Below, piece after piece: positions 53,750 through 64,000 of a stretch of 64,000 bases of DNA. Source of the stretch: Henricia sp. BOLD:AAB3569 (lineage: Eukaryota; Echinodermata; Asteroidea; Spinulosida; Echinasteridae); contig JBBELK010000308.1 of NCBI GenBank assembly GCA_037783545.1, positions 1 through 64,000 of the forward strand, written 5' to 3'. The position numbers and the translations under genes were made by a program. The notes beneath the pieces were generated by a model that saw nothing but the letters and a program-made list of their open reading frames with translations, was not told the DNA's origin and made no database searches. Within the stretch, counting starts at the first letter, position 1; each line of letters starts with the position of its first letter.

Positions 53750-54336
53750 AAAATGGCCGCCGACGCCATCTTGAAAATCATAAAAAGTGATATCTCTAGA
53801 ACCAGTTGAGTCATAATAACAAACCAGGTGTATTTTTCTACTAATTTCAGCATCACAAATCTGCTAGAATTGTATTTATGGCGTTTAGGGGGCATCTTGA
53901 CCTTTAAATCCAAGATGGCCGCCGATGCCATCTTGAAAATCATAAAAAGTGATATCTCCGGAACCAGTTGAGTCATAATAACAAACGAGGTGTCATTTTC
54001 TACTAATTCAAGCATCACAAATCTGCTAGAATGGTATTTATAGCGTTTGGGGCCATCTTAACCACTACATCCAAGATGGCCGCCGACGCCATCTTAAAAA
54101 TAAAAAAGTGATATCTCTGGAACCAGCTCAATCATAATAACAAATGAGGTGTTATTTTCTACTAATTCCAGCATTACAAATCTGCTAGAATGGTATTTAT
54201 GACGTTTGGGGGCCATTTTGATATAAATCCAAGATGGCTGCCGACGCCATCTTGAAAACATAAAAAAGTGGTATCTTTGGAACGAGATGAGTCATGGGGG
54301 GTGGGGGGGGGGGGGGGTGGGGGGGGTGGGGGGGTT
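53750..54336. repeat. ~160-bp tandem repeat ending in poly-G
   Basis: Units start AAGATGGCCGCCGACGCCAT at about 53750, 53919, 54071 and 54229. They share AAAAGTGATATCTCTGGAAC and CACAAATCTGCTAGAATG. The last unit is cut short and followed by a G-rich tract (54297-54336). Confidence 0.88.
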
Positions 54337-54844
54337 CGGTTGTGCTCTTTTTCTGCCTTGGAGAATCTATAAAAAAGACCATTTGTATCATTGACTTCTT
54401 GAGATGTAAACTTGGGCGCCCTTTTTGCAATCATATGTATAATAATGTACATTATGCATTATGCATAGGTGCATTACAGTACAAGTAATTAATTGTATTT
54501 CCTTGTTATTTACACTACTTGACTCTCATTCTTGTCATTCCATTCCCTCATTGTGTGTATTATGCAATCAGTTCATTTCTCTATTGTATGTGTTGTGCCT
54601 ACCTACAGGTACAATACGTTCTAAAGAAATCACTTAATTGTCATAACAATGCTTTGCGGGTTAAGGCTGTTAAGACCTTGCTATCAACACTTTTAGTTTT
54701 CTTTTTCTTGTCTGCTCGTGAAGTAAAATGTTGGGGCTTTAAGGATAATGAAGACTTTGATGACGACAGACATTGCAAAAGATGAGGACAGCAGTGATGG
54801 TGCAATGAAGTATTGAAAAAAAGGGAAAAACTTTCTGAACTCCA

Positions 54845-55082
54845 GGGGCCAATTTCATGGCGCTATTGGCACGAAACATTACTTAGCACATAATTTATCT
54901 GCTTTATATTGCAAATGTTGGTTGCCTGACAAGATATTGTGATATGTGCACTAAAATGTTTATACTGTTTTTAAGCACAATTTGAAAATACAAATTTAGC
55001 TGGTTCCTCATCATACAAAGTAATTCATTAATAAAATCTGTGCTCAGCAAATTTGTGCTAAACAGCGCCAGGCACAAAGTTC
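54845..55082. mobile_element. MITE family D, diverged copy
   Basis: It begins CAGGGGCCAATTTCATGG like the family D ends and has GTGCTAAACAG-type sequence near the right. The right end is disrupted by the element at 55083-55256. Confidence 0.55.
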
Positions 55083-55256
55083 ATTAGCCTCTGTCACACA
55101 CTCAAGCGTGACCGACTAAAGCGGACAATTGTCAACATGGCGGCCGAACACAAACGCTAAACCCTTTGTTCCATTCGCCATATTGACATTTGTCCGCTCT
55201 CGGTCCTCAATGCGCAAGCGCACTGGTCACGCTTGAGTGATATGACATAGGCTAAT
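55083..55256. mobile_element. 174-bp MITE
   Basis: ATTAGCCTCTGTCACACACT ... ACTCAAGCGTGACC is inverted at GGTCACGCTTGAGTGATATG ... CATAGGCTAAT. It contains ATGGCGGCCGAA in the loop and lies within a family D copy. Confidence 0.85.
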
Positions 55257-56429
55257 GGAGCTGTCCAGTACAGAAATGTGCTCAACACAAAGTTTATTTA
55301 CTTTTCAAAATTGTTTCCAGCCAAATCCATGTGTGATTTTGTATTACGATTGACTTGTATCAAGGTACTTTAACCTCACAAAACGTCCCAAATTGTTTCA
55401 TAAATTTTGACATTCAGAATGTTTCGATTTACTGATCTTAATTTTCGGTTTGTGGAAATAAAGCAAAGAAAATCCATGGGCTTTCCCATTCAGTGGCACG
55501 TCCGTTCCGATTGGCTTTTTTTAGATGTGAAGCGGGAACCAGTCTAGCGCCGTATTCGAAAGGACGGATCACGTAATATATGGACGGGGGCGGCCGATTT
55601 TTAGCAGGGATTACACACTACGAACAAACGCAACAAATATTAATATTTTCAAACAGGAAGAATGTATTTATCTCCCAACACGGTTTTAAAACATTCAAAT
55701 GCAGTTTCAATGGGTATATGATGCATTTATTGGCGGCGTACTTGAACTTTCATAAACTGCATACCCTACAAATAATGGTACGATCCGTCGCGCAATGACA
55801 CTCAAAAGCCTTGTCAACTGGGCGCGCGGCGAAGCACTCACTGCTAATCCGATAAGAAGAAAGTAGTTTAAAGATACAAAACCAGAAAAACGTAAAAAAT
55901 ACCCTTACATTTTCTTTTTAACATCGATATATGTTTTTACCAATCAATAAGGATTCTTACTGTGTAGCTCTGGTTAAGTATTTTGGGTGTTACACGGACG
56001 AGGAAATTCCGACTGACCTAATACATTTACCGGTAATTAAGTTGTAGTACTTATCCTATAAATAAATGTGGCAGTGTGTGTATTTATGCAAGACTTTTAT
56101 TTGCAGGGTTTGTACCAGTGTGCTATTTTAATTACAATGTATGTCAAAATTGTCAACTGATATTAATAACTTGTACTTCATGTTTTTAATGCATGTTAGT
56201 GTTTAGATGTACATGTAGGCCTACCTGTATATAATTTTAAACCAGCTGATGAGAGATACACCATATGTCGATCATAAGTCAAATGAAATGAAATGTACTT
56301 GTTTTAACAGATTTATTTATCAGTTGCTGTGTAGTATCCAAAGATGTGTGACATTGAATAAATTAAAAAGAACCGTTAACAATCTGTCATGTTTCCTGTG
56401 TAATATAATCCTTTTGTGAAAAGATACAC
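55257..56429. other. Intergenic, nothing recognised
   Basis: There are no supported coding regions or repeats. Confidence 0.4.
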
Positions 56430-56852
56430 AGTAATCTATTTGCACAACCGCCTTTGTTTCCGTCCGACTCCGGCATCTATAGGGTTTAGATATGGGTTAG
56501 ATGGATTGAGCATAGAAACCGAAGCCATAGGAAAGCTCAGCAATGAGGAAGGAGGTCGGGTGGGCGGGGAAAAAAAAGGTATATATATAATAATACTCAC
56601 CAGAAGCTGGCCGCCGAGGCCAAACTATTATCTTACCACCGTTGAGACATACAACCGTATACCGTCCTCTGCCGACTCGTTCCTTCTCGTCCAAATACTC
56701 CCCACCTGCCACCTTGGTATACTCGAGACTGCGTAGATTCCTACGCAGCCCTCAACGTCGGCGGTTGTGCCAATAGTAATCTATTTGCACAACCGCCTTT
56801 GTTTCCGTCCGACTCCGGCATCTATAGGGTTTAGATATGGGTTAGATGGATT
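56430..56852. repeat. Pair of 78-bp direct repeats
   Basis: 56430-56507 and 56775-56852 are identical (AGTAATCTATTTGCACAACC...GGGTTAGATGGATT), 345 bp apart. They lie at the 3' side of the minus-strand DIRS-like remnant and may be its split direct repeats. Confidence 0.8.
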
Positions 56853-57099
56853 TCGCCAAAACCTGCCCTCTTAGGCCGCCGAGAACCCCCAAGCCTGCCC
56901 AAATACACCCCACTCCTTACCCAAACCTCAAACGAAAGCGGGAGACTGTATCAGATAGAAAGGAAAGAAAAACTGGACTAGTTGTCTTGCTGCCTTTTTT
57001 TCATTGTATTTTCTTCTCTTTTCTTTTCTCAAGCTGTCGCTGCCTATAAAATTGATTTAAAAACAAAATGGGTAGTTTTGTTAGTAGGTGATGGCATTT

Positions 57100-57432
57100 T
57101 TAGACATCATAGCTGCATGTAGATGGCGGGAAAGCTACGTGGGCCCCGAGGCCCGAGTTCAGACGCCTATAGAATTGTTCGACGATATCTGCCATTGGAC
57201 TTTGTTCAGCTGTGGAGACGGCGTCGCGTAATACCTGGACCGTGCTCTGACGCCTCATAACTCTCTCAACCTGGGTATAGTGTTTGTACGTCTTCCGCGA
57301 CGCCCATTGGCAGTGGTCCATCACCTGCTCGTCCGATGCATCCAGGAGCCGCAGTGTGGTTGCTGCCCAGGCACGGCTGTTGTGCGCTGTCAAAAGCTGG
57401 TTTTCAGGATTGTCTGTTGCGGCAAAATACAT
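57100..57432 (-). pseudogene. Tyrosine recombinase C-terminus, DIRS-like
   Basis: A 110-codon frame contains HNSRAW (the H-x-x-R box), then LLDASDEQVMDHCQWASRKT with the W in place of the second His, and YKHYTQV with the nucleophilic Tyr. These are the box II residues of tyrosine recombinases used by DIRS-like retroelements. The upstream catalytic Arg region is not in this frame. It is a fragment, and identification rests on motif order only. Confidence 0.65.
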
Positions 57433-58352
57433 CTTCAGCCGTGAATTCGGTCCGTTAACAGGCGAAGGGTTTGTTTACGAGGACTCTGCGATTGGCCGCC
57501 AAGGGGCGAAAGATCAACCAGACTTTGAACTGCGCCGACTGGATCCATCTTTCCTTGGTCCTGCAACTTTGGAATCATTATCAAAGATGAGTCACCCTCA
57601 CTTACCGTCTTGCCAATAGTGTGGCTGAATAAAAAAATCGCCTCCTTCGATCCTTGTTATTTTTCAGGTTCCGATTCCTCCTAGGTCACCAGCTCTGTCT
57701 CCGGCCCATTATAGGCAGAGGAAAAGGGCCAAGTCTCGTTGTACCACGTAGCGCTAGGGGAAAAGACCTTCGCCTTTGCCAAGTCTCCAGGATCGGTCAG
57801 TGATCTCTTTCACCGACCATCGTAACTTATCAGAAAACAATGGAATTGCCTGCTTTGAAGTAATGTGAGACTCAGCCTGCTCCAGCTGCATTGCATTCAT
57901 GTATCTACGAACTTGGTGAGAGATGCGAGGGTTTGCGAACTTTTATCCCACTCGCCAGACTTCGGTCTTACCGAATGAGTTAAAGTATGCCCTTATCTGC
58001 CCAACATAAGAGTCCACGGTGCATGCCGCTAATATAAGCGGGCACCCACAAGAGCGGCAGCCGATTTCACGAAAGAGTGCGCAGCTTGCGCAACTTTTGC
58101 AAAATGGCGCAAGCCCTATAGCTTGCGTGTAATTTTCACAGGAATGTTGCGCAGCCTATGCAATAAAATGTTGCGCAAGCGGACTTACGCAGTGCGTAAG
58201 GGTTCGTGAAATCGGCTGCAGATCCCGTGCTTACCCAAATTTTTTCGCCCTAAGCCGTGAATCTGCGTGCGACCTTCTGAGTCACGATCGATCAAAAAGC
58301 ATAGGATGTCAAGTGGTGTCACTGACTCCAGATCCTCCCCTTCAGTAGAGCA
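57433..58352. other. Interior of the DIRS-like remnant
   Basis: There is no intact frame. A hairpin-forming pair of TGCGCAA/TTGCGCA-rich segments lies at 58060-58220, bounded by CCGATTTCACGAA and TTCGTGAAATCGG, so a small MITE probably sits here. Confidence 0.5.
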
Positions 58353-59258
58353 TCATTTGCTTTGATGCTTCCGCAGAAATCGGTCTATATGCTGCAAATA
58401 AGTCCGCTCTTTTGCACTCCATATCCCTGCGTATCCAACTCGTTTCCTAGTTTTGTCAGCCTGGTTGCCGCACTGATCATCTTCAAAAAGATACCAAAAC
58501 GCTCTCGTGAAGGGGAGGGCATGATTGAAGAAGAAATTTAGCATTGTATCGGAATTCCCGAGGGCAAGCCCGAAACGGATCTGAAAACAGCCGCAGCCTG
58601 CGCTGGAGCTTAGATATCCCATCATCGATAGGTGCACAATGTCCGCAAGATCCTGCTCCACGATGTAATCGTTCGAGAAAAAACTGCCAGCTAGCATTCA
58701 TGATAGGCCTCTTTCAATAATGAGTTGACTACGGAGACTGAGCGATTGATGTCCACCATCTTGGTTTGGCACCTTGAGGAAAGAACAAATATGCATATTG
58801 GGAATTTTTTCCCTGATCAGTTGGGCAACAGCGCGAAAAACCCCTACCACGTCAAGTACACCCTGCGAAGGGCCGGTCAATCGGCTAAAATAATTTATGC
58901 CTCCGCGCGGAACTGCCACCTCCGGCTGAAAAGCCCTGCAAGATACCACCAGATGTCTACATAACGGGGCCATTTTTGTGCCTCCGTTGGCTAACATTTT
59001 CACGCTCAATGCCTTGGGCCAGCCGAATCCTTTGAACCCTCTGAACATTGAGTCGGACGCAAGGAGAACATGGTGACGCTTAACGTAAGCGATATCCATT
59101 CGGGGGGTGACAATACGTGGGAAGTAGCACTGGAAGGCCCAGAGCTCAAACCCCAGCCCTTGAAAAATTCGGGACATTCTAAAAACCCCTGCTTGACCTG
59201 CCTCTGACAGGCGAAAGGAAGAACTTGAGTGGAGACCCGTTCCTGCGCGCCGGGACAT
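58353..59258 (-). pseudogene. Degenerate coding region, probably part of the DIRS-like element
   Basis: Two minus frames (186 codons at 58698-59258, 114 codons at 58353-58697) sit between the reverse transcriptase and recombinase remnants. I do not recognise either product. Position suggests the RNase H to recombinase segment with frameshifts, but they may also be chance ORFs. Confidence 0.35.
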
Positions 59259-59589
59259 TTGACGAAAGTGACATCAAATCAAAGGTGAAAACCTGTGGGA
59301 TTACCAGATGAGACCTAGGTCAACTTGAGCGAAAAATTTGCCTCCAAGGAGAGGGCAAAACAAAAAAATTAAACTTCAACATTTTTGAAAGCGGTTTAGA
59401 CCTAGCTCGGAGGCCAGTCCAAGCATCCACCACATTTCTGGAATCTCCAACCACATCCACCATCAAGTTCCATAGCGAATCAAAGACTGAGAGCCACACA
59501 AAATATAGATCAAGGGCCTCCTTGCGACATATACCCGTGTGTCCCAAAATGTCTGCGGACCAGTAATCTCAGAAACTTACACTTAGTTG

Positions 59590-59775
59590 AGCGAGAGGTT
59601 GTCTTCAGCCGACGCCTTCTCGGGAAACTCTGATGGTCGTCTTCCACGCATCTCGGTCCAGCATCAGCGTCCTAAGCTCAGTTGTTTCTTGTTGTGTTGC
59701 GTCCCTCTTCAGCTGATCTACGAAAGTTAGTCTCCTCCTGGCCTTGCTCCTGTTTCCATCGTCTGGTAAGACTAG
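59590..59775 (-). pseudogene. LINE ORF2 C-terminal fragment
   Basis: A minus frame reads RRRLTFVDQLKRDA ... ELRTLMLDRDAWK, the characteristic end of many non-LTR retrotransposon polymerases. It is isolated, very short and inserted in the DIRS-like region. Confidence 0.55.
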
Positions 59776-59939
59776 GGTACCGCCCTATTTATAGCCAGAT
59801 GCGTCTGCCGACAGTGCAATGCGATAGCAAGGTGGCGGCCTTGACTTCAAGGGATCAGCTGCGAGAAGCTATCGACAAACCTCCAAAATAGAATCTCCTC
59901 CCGCACTTGTGGTGACAGAGGCGTAGGCACGAGATCATA

Positions 59940-60458
59940 TCAAGTGTAGATATGAAGGAGGAGCATTCCCTCAGAAACAAACAAACACCGGAGCAAAACT
60001 TTGGCCTTTGCCCACAAAACGTTGCATCTGTTTTTAGAGCATTTTATCCTCCCGCAAAATTGTCTCTCGTACCTCAGCGAATGATACCTTTTTATGCTCA
60101 GGAATCGGAAATGATAGGGTTTGGAGCAGATGCCGAACCCGAGATGCACCATGCTGTTCGATGGCTGCCGATGACTTTTCTTTAAGTTGCTGAACAAGCC
60201 GAGCTTTAACTGTATGTAGCGTACGACGTAAACGGCCCTTAGAGCTCTGATGTAGGAACCGTCCCCATGCATGTCCTGTTCACACCGCAATAAAACAAAC
60301 ACGAGTGAAGTGTTTTAAACCTTCGTATACTTTTGCCCTCCATCGCTGGGATGGCACTTGCCAATGAAACGGTCGTCTATCCATATTTCTGTATGTATAC
60401 CTCTGTTCTTAAGCCATGCAGGAAGACAAAAGCCAATGGATGAGTAAACTTATGCACT

Positions 60459-60491
<33 letters not shown>

Positions 60492-60923
60492 CAAACCCAC
60501 TCGAAGCCGGAAAAGGTTCTGGACTCCTTGGTCAAGAAGATTTGCTTGTATCCCTGGCTGTTGTCGGTACTTGAGAAAATATCGCCTTTGGTTATGGGTC
60601 TGACAACATTGCCTAAAGGTACCAAACTGAAGGGTGTGTCCTTGCGCCAAAGATTAGGTCCCTTCATTGATATAGAAGCAGACTGTCAAGGCAGTCACAC
60701 ATTTCGGCGGCTGTACTTCCTTGACCCTACCCACAACGTATATAGAGCCCTCTATCCACCGCCTGGTGATTGTGTCTATGAAAAGGGCGACATAATCTTG
60801 ACAAATGAGCGCATTTAAAATACCTTTCGGTGGGCAATTATAAACAGCAATTCCTGCCCCTGTATCTGCCATGAAACGACTGGAAAAAATTATACAGACT
60901 AATTCCATGATGAAGCCAACCAT
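59940..60923 (-). pseudogene. DIRS-like reverse transcriptase remnant
   Basis: On the minus strand: KDTPFSLVPLG, then DNSQGYKQIFLTKESRTF and GFEW (RT motifs typical of DIRS-type enzymes), a poly-A tract of ~27 bp at 60461-60487, the catalytic box IWIDDRFIGK at about 60357-60386, and a thumb/connection segment (SNLKKSHRQPSNSMVHLGFG). The pieces are in different frames, so the gene is dead. The order RT then tyrosine recombinase (57100-57432) fits a DIRS-like element read right to left. Confidence 0.72.
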
Positions 60924-61385
60924 GAACTTCGTCCCTATTGGGTGACTCTGCTAAGATATCGTCCCAAAGCACCAGGATCATTGCTTAATGTGCCGGCTAC
61001 AAAAAAGTTGGATCTCTGAATCCGAGCGCCTATAAATCTACCTGTAGTCTACCAGAGAGAACCTCAGGCGGGGTGGGTGTAAAGGGGACTGGCAAGCCAC
61101 TTGGTTTGCCATTGAAAATTACCCACTGGGAGGTGCCTCGTTTCCGCTTCGCTGCGTGCGTAGCGATGGGATCAAAGATTGATCAAAATCTCTCACACAG
61201 ATGACTCTCCAGCATTTTCAAATACCACTGGTACTCAATGGTACTGGTTGGTTTTTTTTAATATTTTTTTTTATTTTTAGCAAAACTTTGCGAACGGGGT
61301 ACTTGAACTTTGGGATTCACAAAATGGCACAAAGAGGTGCCCCTGGACCACATTAAAATCAGCGTGCTAGCGAAGGCCCATCAAC
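60924..61385. other. Upstream part of the DIRS-like remnant or spacer
   Basis: No recognisable gag or other frame was found. Confidence 0.35.
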
Positions 61386-62510
61386 ATGGCATACAGAGGC
61401 CCGCCCTCTGCCGGGTACAGAGTACATATATGCGAAATAGAAGTACACTGTACCCCAAACATGGCATTCAGAGGCCCGTCCTCTGCCAAATACAGAGTAT
61501 GCGAAATAGAAGCACATTGTACCACAAACATGGCATTCAGAGGCCCATCCTCTGCCAAGTATAGCGCGCATATGTGCAAAATAGAAGTACATTGTACCAC
61601 AAACGCGGCATTCAGAGGCCCGTCCTCCGCCAAGTACATTTGTACTTTAAACATAGCATTCAGAGGCCCGTCCTCTGCCAAGTACATTGCACCATAAACA
61701 TAGCACTCAGAGGCCCGTCCTCTGCCAAGTACATTTGTACCATAAACATATAGCATTCAGAGGCCCGTCCTCTGCCAAGTACATTGCACCATAAACATAG
61801 CACTCAGAGGCCCGTCCTCTGCCAAGTACATTTGTACCATAAACATATAGCATTCAGAGGCCCGTCCTCTGCCAAGTACATTGCACCATAAACATAGCAT
61901 TCAGAGGCCCGTCCTCTGCCAAGTACATTTGTACCACAAACATAGCATTCAGAGGCCCGTCCTCTGCCAAGTACATTGCACCATAAACATAGCGTTCAGA
62001 GGCCCGTCCTCTGGCAAGTACATTTGTACCTTAAACATAGCACTCAGAGGCCCGTCCTCTGCCAAGTACGTTTGTACCACAAACATAGCATTCAGAGGCC
62101 CGTCCTCTGCCAAGTACATTGCACCATAAACATAGCGTTTAGAGGCCCGTCCTCTGGCAAGTACATTTGTACCTTAAACATAGCATTCAGAGGCCCGTCC
62201 TCTGCCAAGTATATTGCACTATAAACATAGCACTCAGAGGCCCGTCCTCTGCCAAGTACATTGCACCATAAACATAGCATTCAGAGGCCCGTCCTCTGCC
62301 AAGTACATTTGTACCATAAACATAGCATTCAGAGGCCCGTCCTCTGCCAAGTACATTGCACCATAAACATAGCATTCAGAGGCCCGTCCTCTGCCAAGTA
62401 CATTTGTACCATAAACATAGCATTCAGAGGCCCGTCCTCTGGCAAGTACATTGCACCATAAACATAGCATTCAGAGGCCCGTCCTCTGCCAAGTACATTT
62501 GCACCATGAA
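61386..62510. repeat. 47/48-bp minisatellite, about 23 units
   Basis: The core unit CAGAGGCCCGTCCTCTGCCA is followed by AGTACATTGCACCATAAACA (47 bp) or AGTACATTTGTACCATAAAC (48 bp). The two versions largely alternate, giving a 95-bp dimer. The first three units (61386-61610) are longer (~70 bp) and more diverged. Each unit can form a CAGAGG/CCTCTG hairpin with a 5-nt loop. ORFs on both strands are by-products. Confidence 0.93.
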
Positions 62511-63159
62511 CTGGCGCGCATCTGCTCGCTGAGCTCCGTGACCCTACGCTCAGCGCAGGAAAATGACACGGAAAACAGCCCCTCACTGCGAACTTTTGTG
62601 AGTACATAAAAAAAGTACGTCTATGTTTCTCCCCAACTCGCTATGCATTTCAAAGTACAGAGTATTACCTTTAGTTTGGTTATTATTTCATAAAATATAT
62701 GATGCACGGGGAAAAGGGGCTTTTTTCACTCAAAGAACGGGTGTTGAACCTCAAAATCGGCAAAGTCAATGGAGGTCAACACGATTACTGATCATTTTTC
62801 AGTAGGTTGTCTCACTGAATTGAACGGCACGGTCGTTCTCTGTGACACACAGATTCAACTCGCACTTATGAATAAACTACATAAAATTCCCGTCCCACTC
62901 ATATATGAAACATTTTGATTGGACAAGGGGAAAAGGGGCTTTTTGCTTCAAATCATAGAATGTCTCTCATCTAAGACCGTGACCCGATTGTAATACGCAA
63001 AATATGGTTACATTGCACATGTACCATAAGCCTGGCATTCAGAGGCACGCCCTCAGCCTGGTACCGAGTACACATGCAAATCAAGGGTACATTCATACAG
63101 AGGCCCGCCCTCTGTGTATCGCACCTGCAATATAAATGCTCATCAAAGTTGCACTGCTT
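62511..63159. other. Spacer with diverged minisatellite units
   Basis: 62511-63025 shows no repeat except AGGGGAAAAGGGGCTTTTT at about 62708 and 62930. 63036-63120 has diverged minisatellite cores (CAGAGGCACGCCCTCAG). Confidence 0.5.
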
Positions 63160-63574
63160 TTTTTTTTTTTTAGGGTAAAATAGGTAACTTTCCCGAATAG
63201 AAAAAGTTATCAGCCCCCACTTGGCACCAAGAACGTAAAAAATCCGTCAAGGACCAACGCCAGTCGATCAAAAACAAGAAACGACCAAATGGCTGGCAGG
63301 TCACCCAATCGACAGGGCCATGACGCAAATGCACATGTGCGCGCACATGTGCACATTGCACACACACCATGTACATACGAGCGCACGCGCACATGCACAA
63401 CATGAAAAGCACGTTTCAAGAAAAAGGCCTGCATCTCCAACTCCCGCCGTCGGAAACTTAAGTTTTTGATATTTTCCGTTACAGAGACACGTAAGCTTTA
63501 TAAATTCGTTCGCTTGTGTAAATTAATTTTTATTTTTAATCCTTTCACCGAAACACGGGCAATGCGACTTTAAG
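63160..63574 (-). mobile_element. MITE family F, copy 2 (inverted)
   Basis: Reverse complement of 35515-35972 over most of its length: TTTAAGCTTTATAAATTCGT-like, CGAAACACGGGCAATGCGAC, CAAAAACAAGAAACGACC. It has the same alternating purine-pyrimidine centre (CATGTGCGCGCACATGTG, 63330-63355). It inserted into diverged minisatellite. Confidence 0.82.
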
Positions 63575-64000
63575 CTTGGTGTCCCGAGGCCCGTCCTCTA
63601 GCACACACGCCATTTATGGGTATATTACACTTGACATACAGGGACCCGTCTGTGCCTAGTACCTGTATCTATACACATAGAAAACATGGGCACATTAAAA
63701 TTTGGCATTCATAAAATTGATTTTTATTGAAATTTTGAATTCAGAGACCCGTCCTCTGCCTATGTACACGCCCTTATGTACCAATACCAAATAAGAGCGC
63801 ATATTAATAGGGATACGCTAATTCAGAGGTCGGCTGTCTAGTAAAGGGTACCCATGCCAAAATTAGCGTCACATCAGAACTTGGCATCTCAACTTGGCAT
63901 TTAGAGGCCCTCCTCTGCCTAGTACACATGCAAGCTATGAGCATATTAAACTTGGCATTGGGAGGCCCGCCCTCTATCTAGTATATAGAGTACGTGGGCA
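63575..64000. repeat. Diverged minisatellite, continuing past the window end
   Basis: Cores such as GAGGCCCGTCCTCTAG, GAGACCCGTCCTCTGCC and GGAGGCCCGCCCTCTA recur at irregular 60-120 bp spacing. They fit old, mutated relatives of the 61386-62510 array. Confidence 0.7.

Noticed and set aside
56846-57049. Pro/Lys-rich 67-aa ORF
   Set aside because: Low-complexity frame next to the direct repeats, without supporting features.
61367-62607. CRISPR array, or repeat-protein genes
   Set aside because: Units are contiguous 47/48-bp tandem repeats without unique spacers, in a eukaryotic context with no cas genes. ORFs on both strands are by-products.

Overview
The window looks like intron-rich, repeat-dense animal nuclear DNA. 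Spliced genes have GT-AG introns, and about half the sequence is satellite, foldback (MITE-like) elements and retrotransposon debris. The mixture of Gmr1-type Gypsy elements, a DIRS-like tyrosine-recombinase retroelement, a tRNA-derived SINE and many long inverted-repeat elements suggests a marine invertebrate deuterostome. An echinoderm is my best guess, but this is inference.

Two complete host genes can be reconstructed, both tetraspanins and neither visible as one long ORF. Tetraspanin A lies on the minus strand (17926 down to 9370, seven coding exons, 272 aa). Tetraspanin B lies on the plus strand (32548 to 52909, seven coding exons, 247 aa). They point away from each other with 14.6 kb between their start codons. 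All twelve introns are phase 0, and exons 2, 3, 4 and 6 have identical lengths in both genes (198, 75, 105 and 84 bp). They are therefore paralogues from a local duplication followed by inversion or rearrangement.

Layout. 1-8075: about 25 monomers of a ~310-bp satellite, with a 927-bp higher-order repeat in part of it and a decayed edge. 8.1-18 kb: tetraspanin A, whose introns carry a 2.58-kb inverted-repeat transposon, SINE, MITEs and a minisatellite. 18-32.5 kb: intergenic, with a GCT-rich microsatellite, a palindrome-packed CpG-rich element, an apparently identical 405-bp tandem duplication and several MITE families. 32.5-52.9 kb: tetraspanin B. Its 12.4-kb intron 2 holds a nest of elements: an LTR split by 4.7 kb of later insertions (a LINE fragment, a MITE, a minus-strand Gmr1-like pol fragment and a SINE), followed by a nearly full-length but mutated Gmr1-like Gypsy element. 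In both Gypsy elements the integrase lies upstream of reverse transcriptase. The larger one has a gag whose capsid C-terminus resembles the SCAN domain. 53-64 kb: tandem repeats with poly-G tracts, more MITEs, a degraded minus-strand DIRS-like element (reverse transcriptase with an IDD box, tyrosine recombinase and terminal direct repeats), and a 47/48-bp minisatellite with hairpin-forming units.

No rRNA, canonical tRNA gene, CRISPR array or prokaryotic operon was found. Promoters and polyadenylation sites of the host genes could not be fixed from sequence alone.
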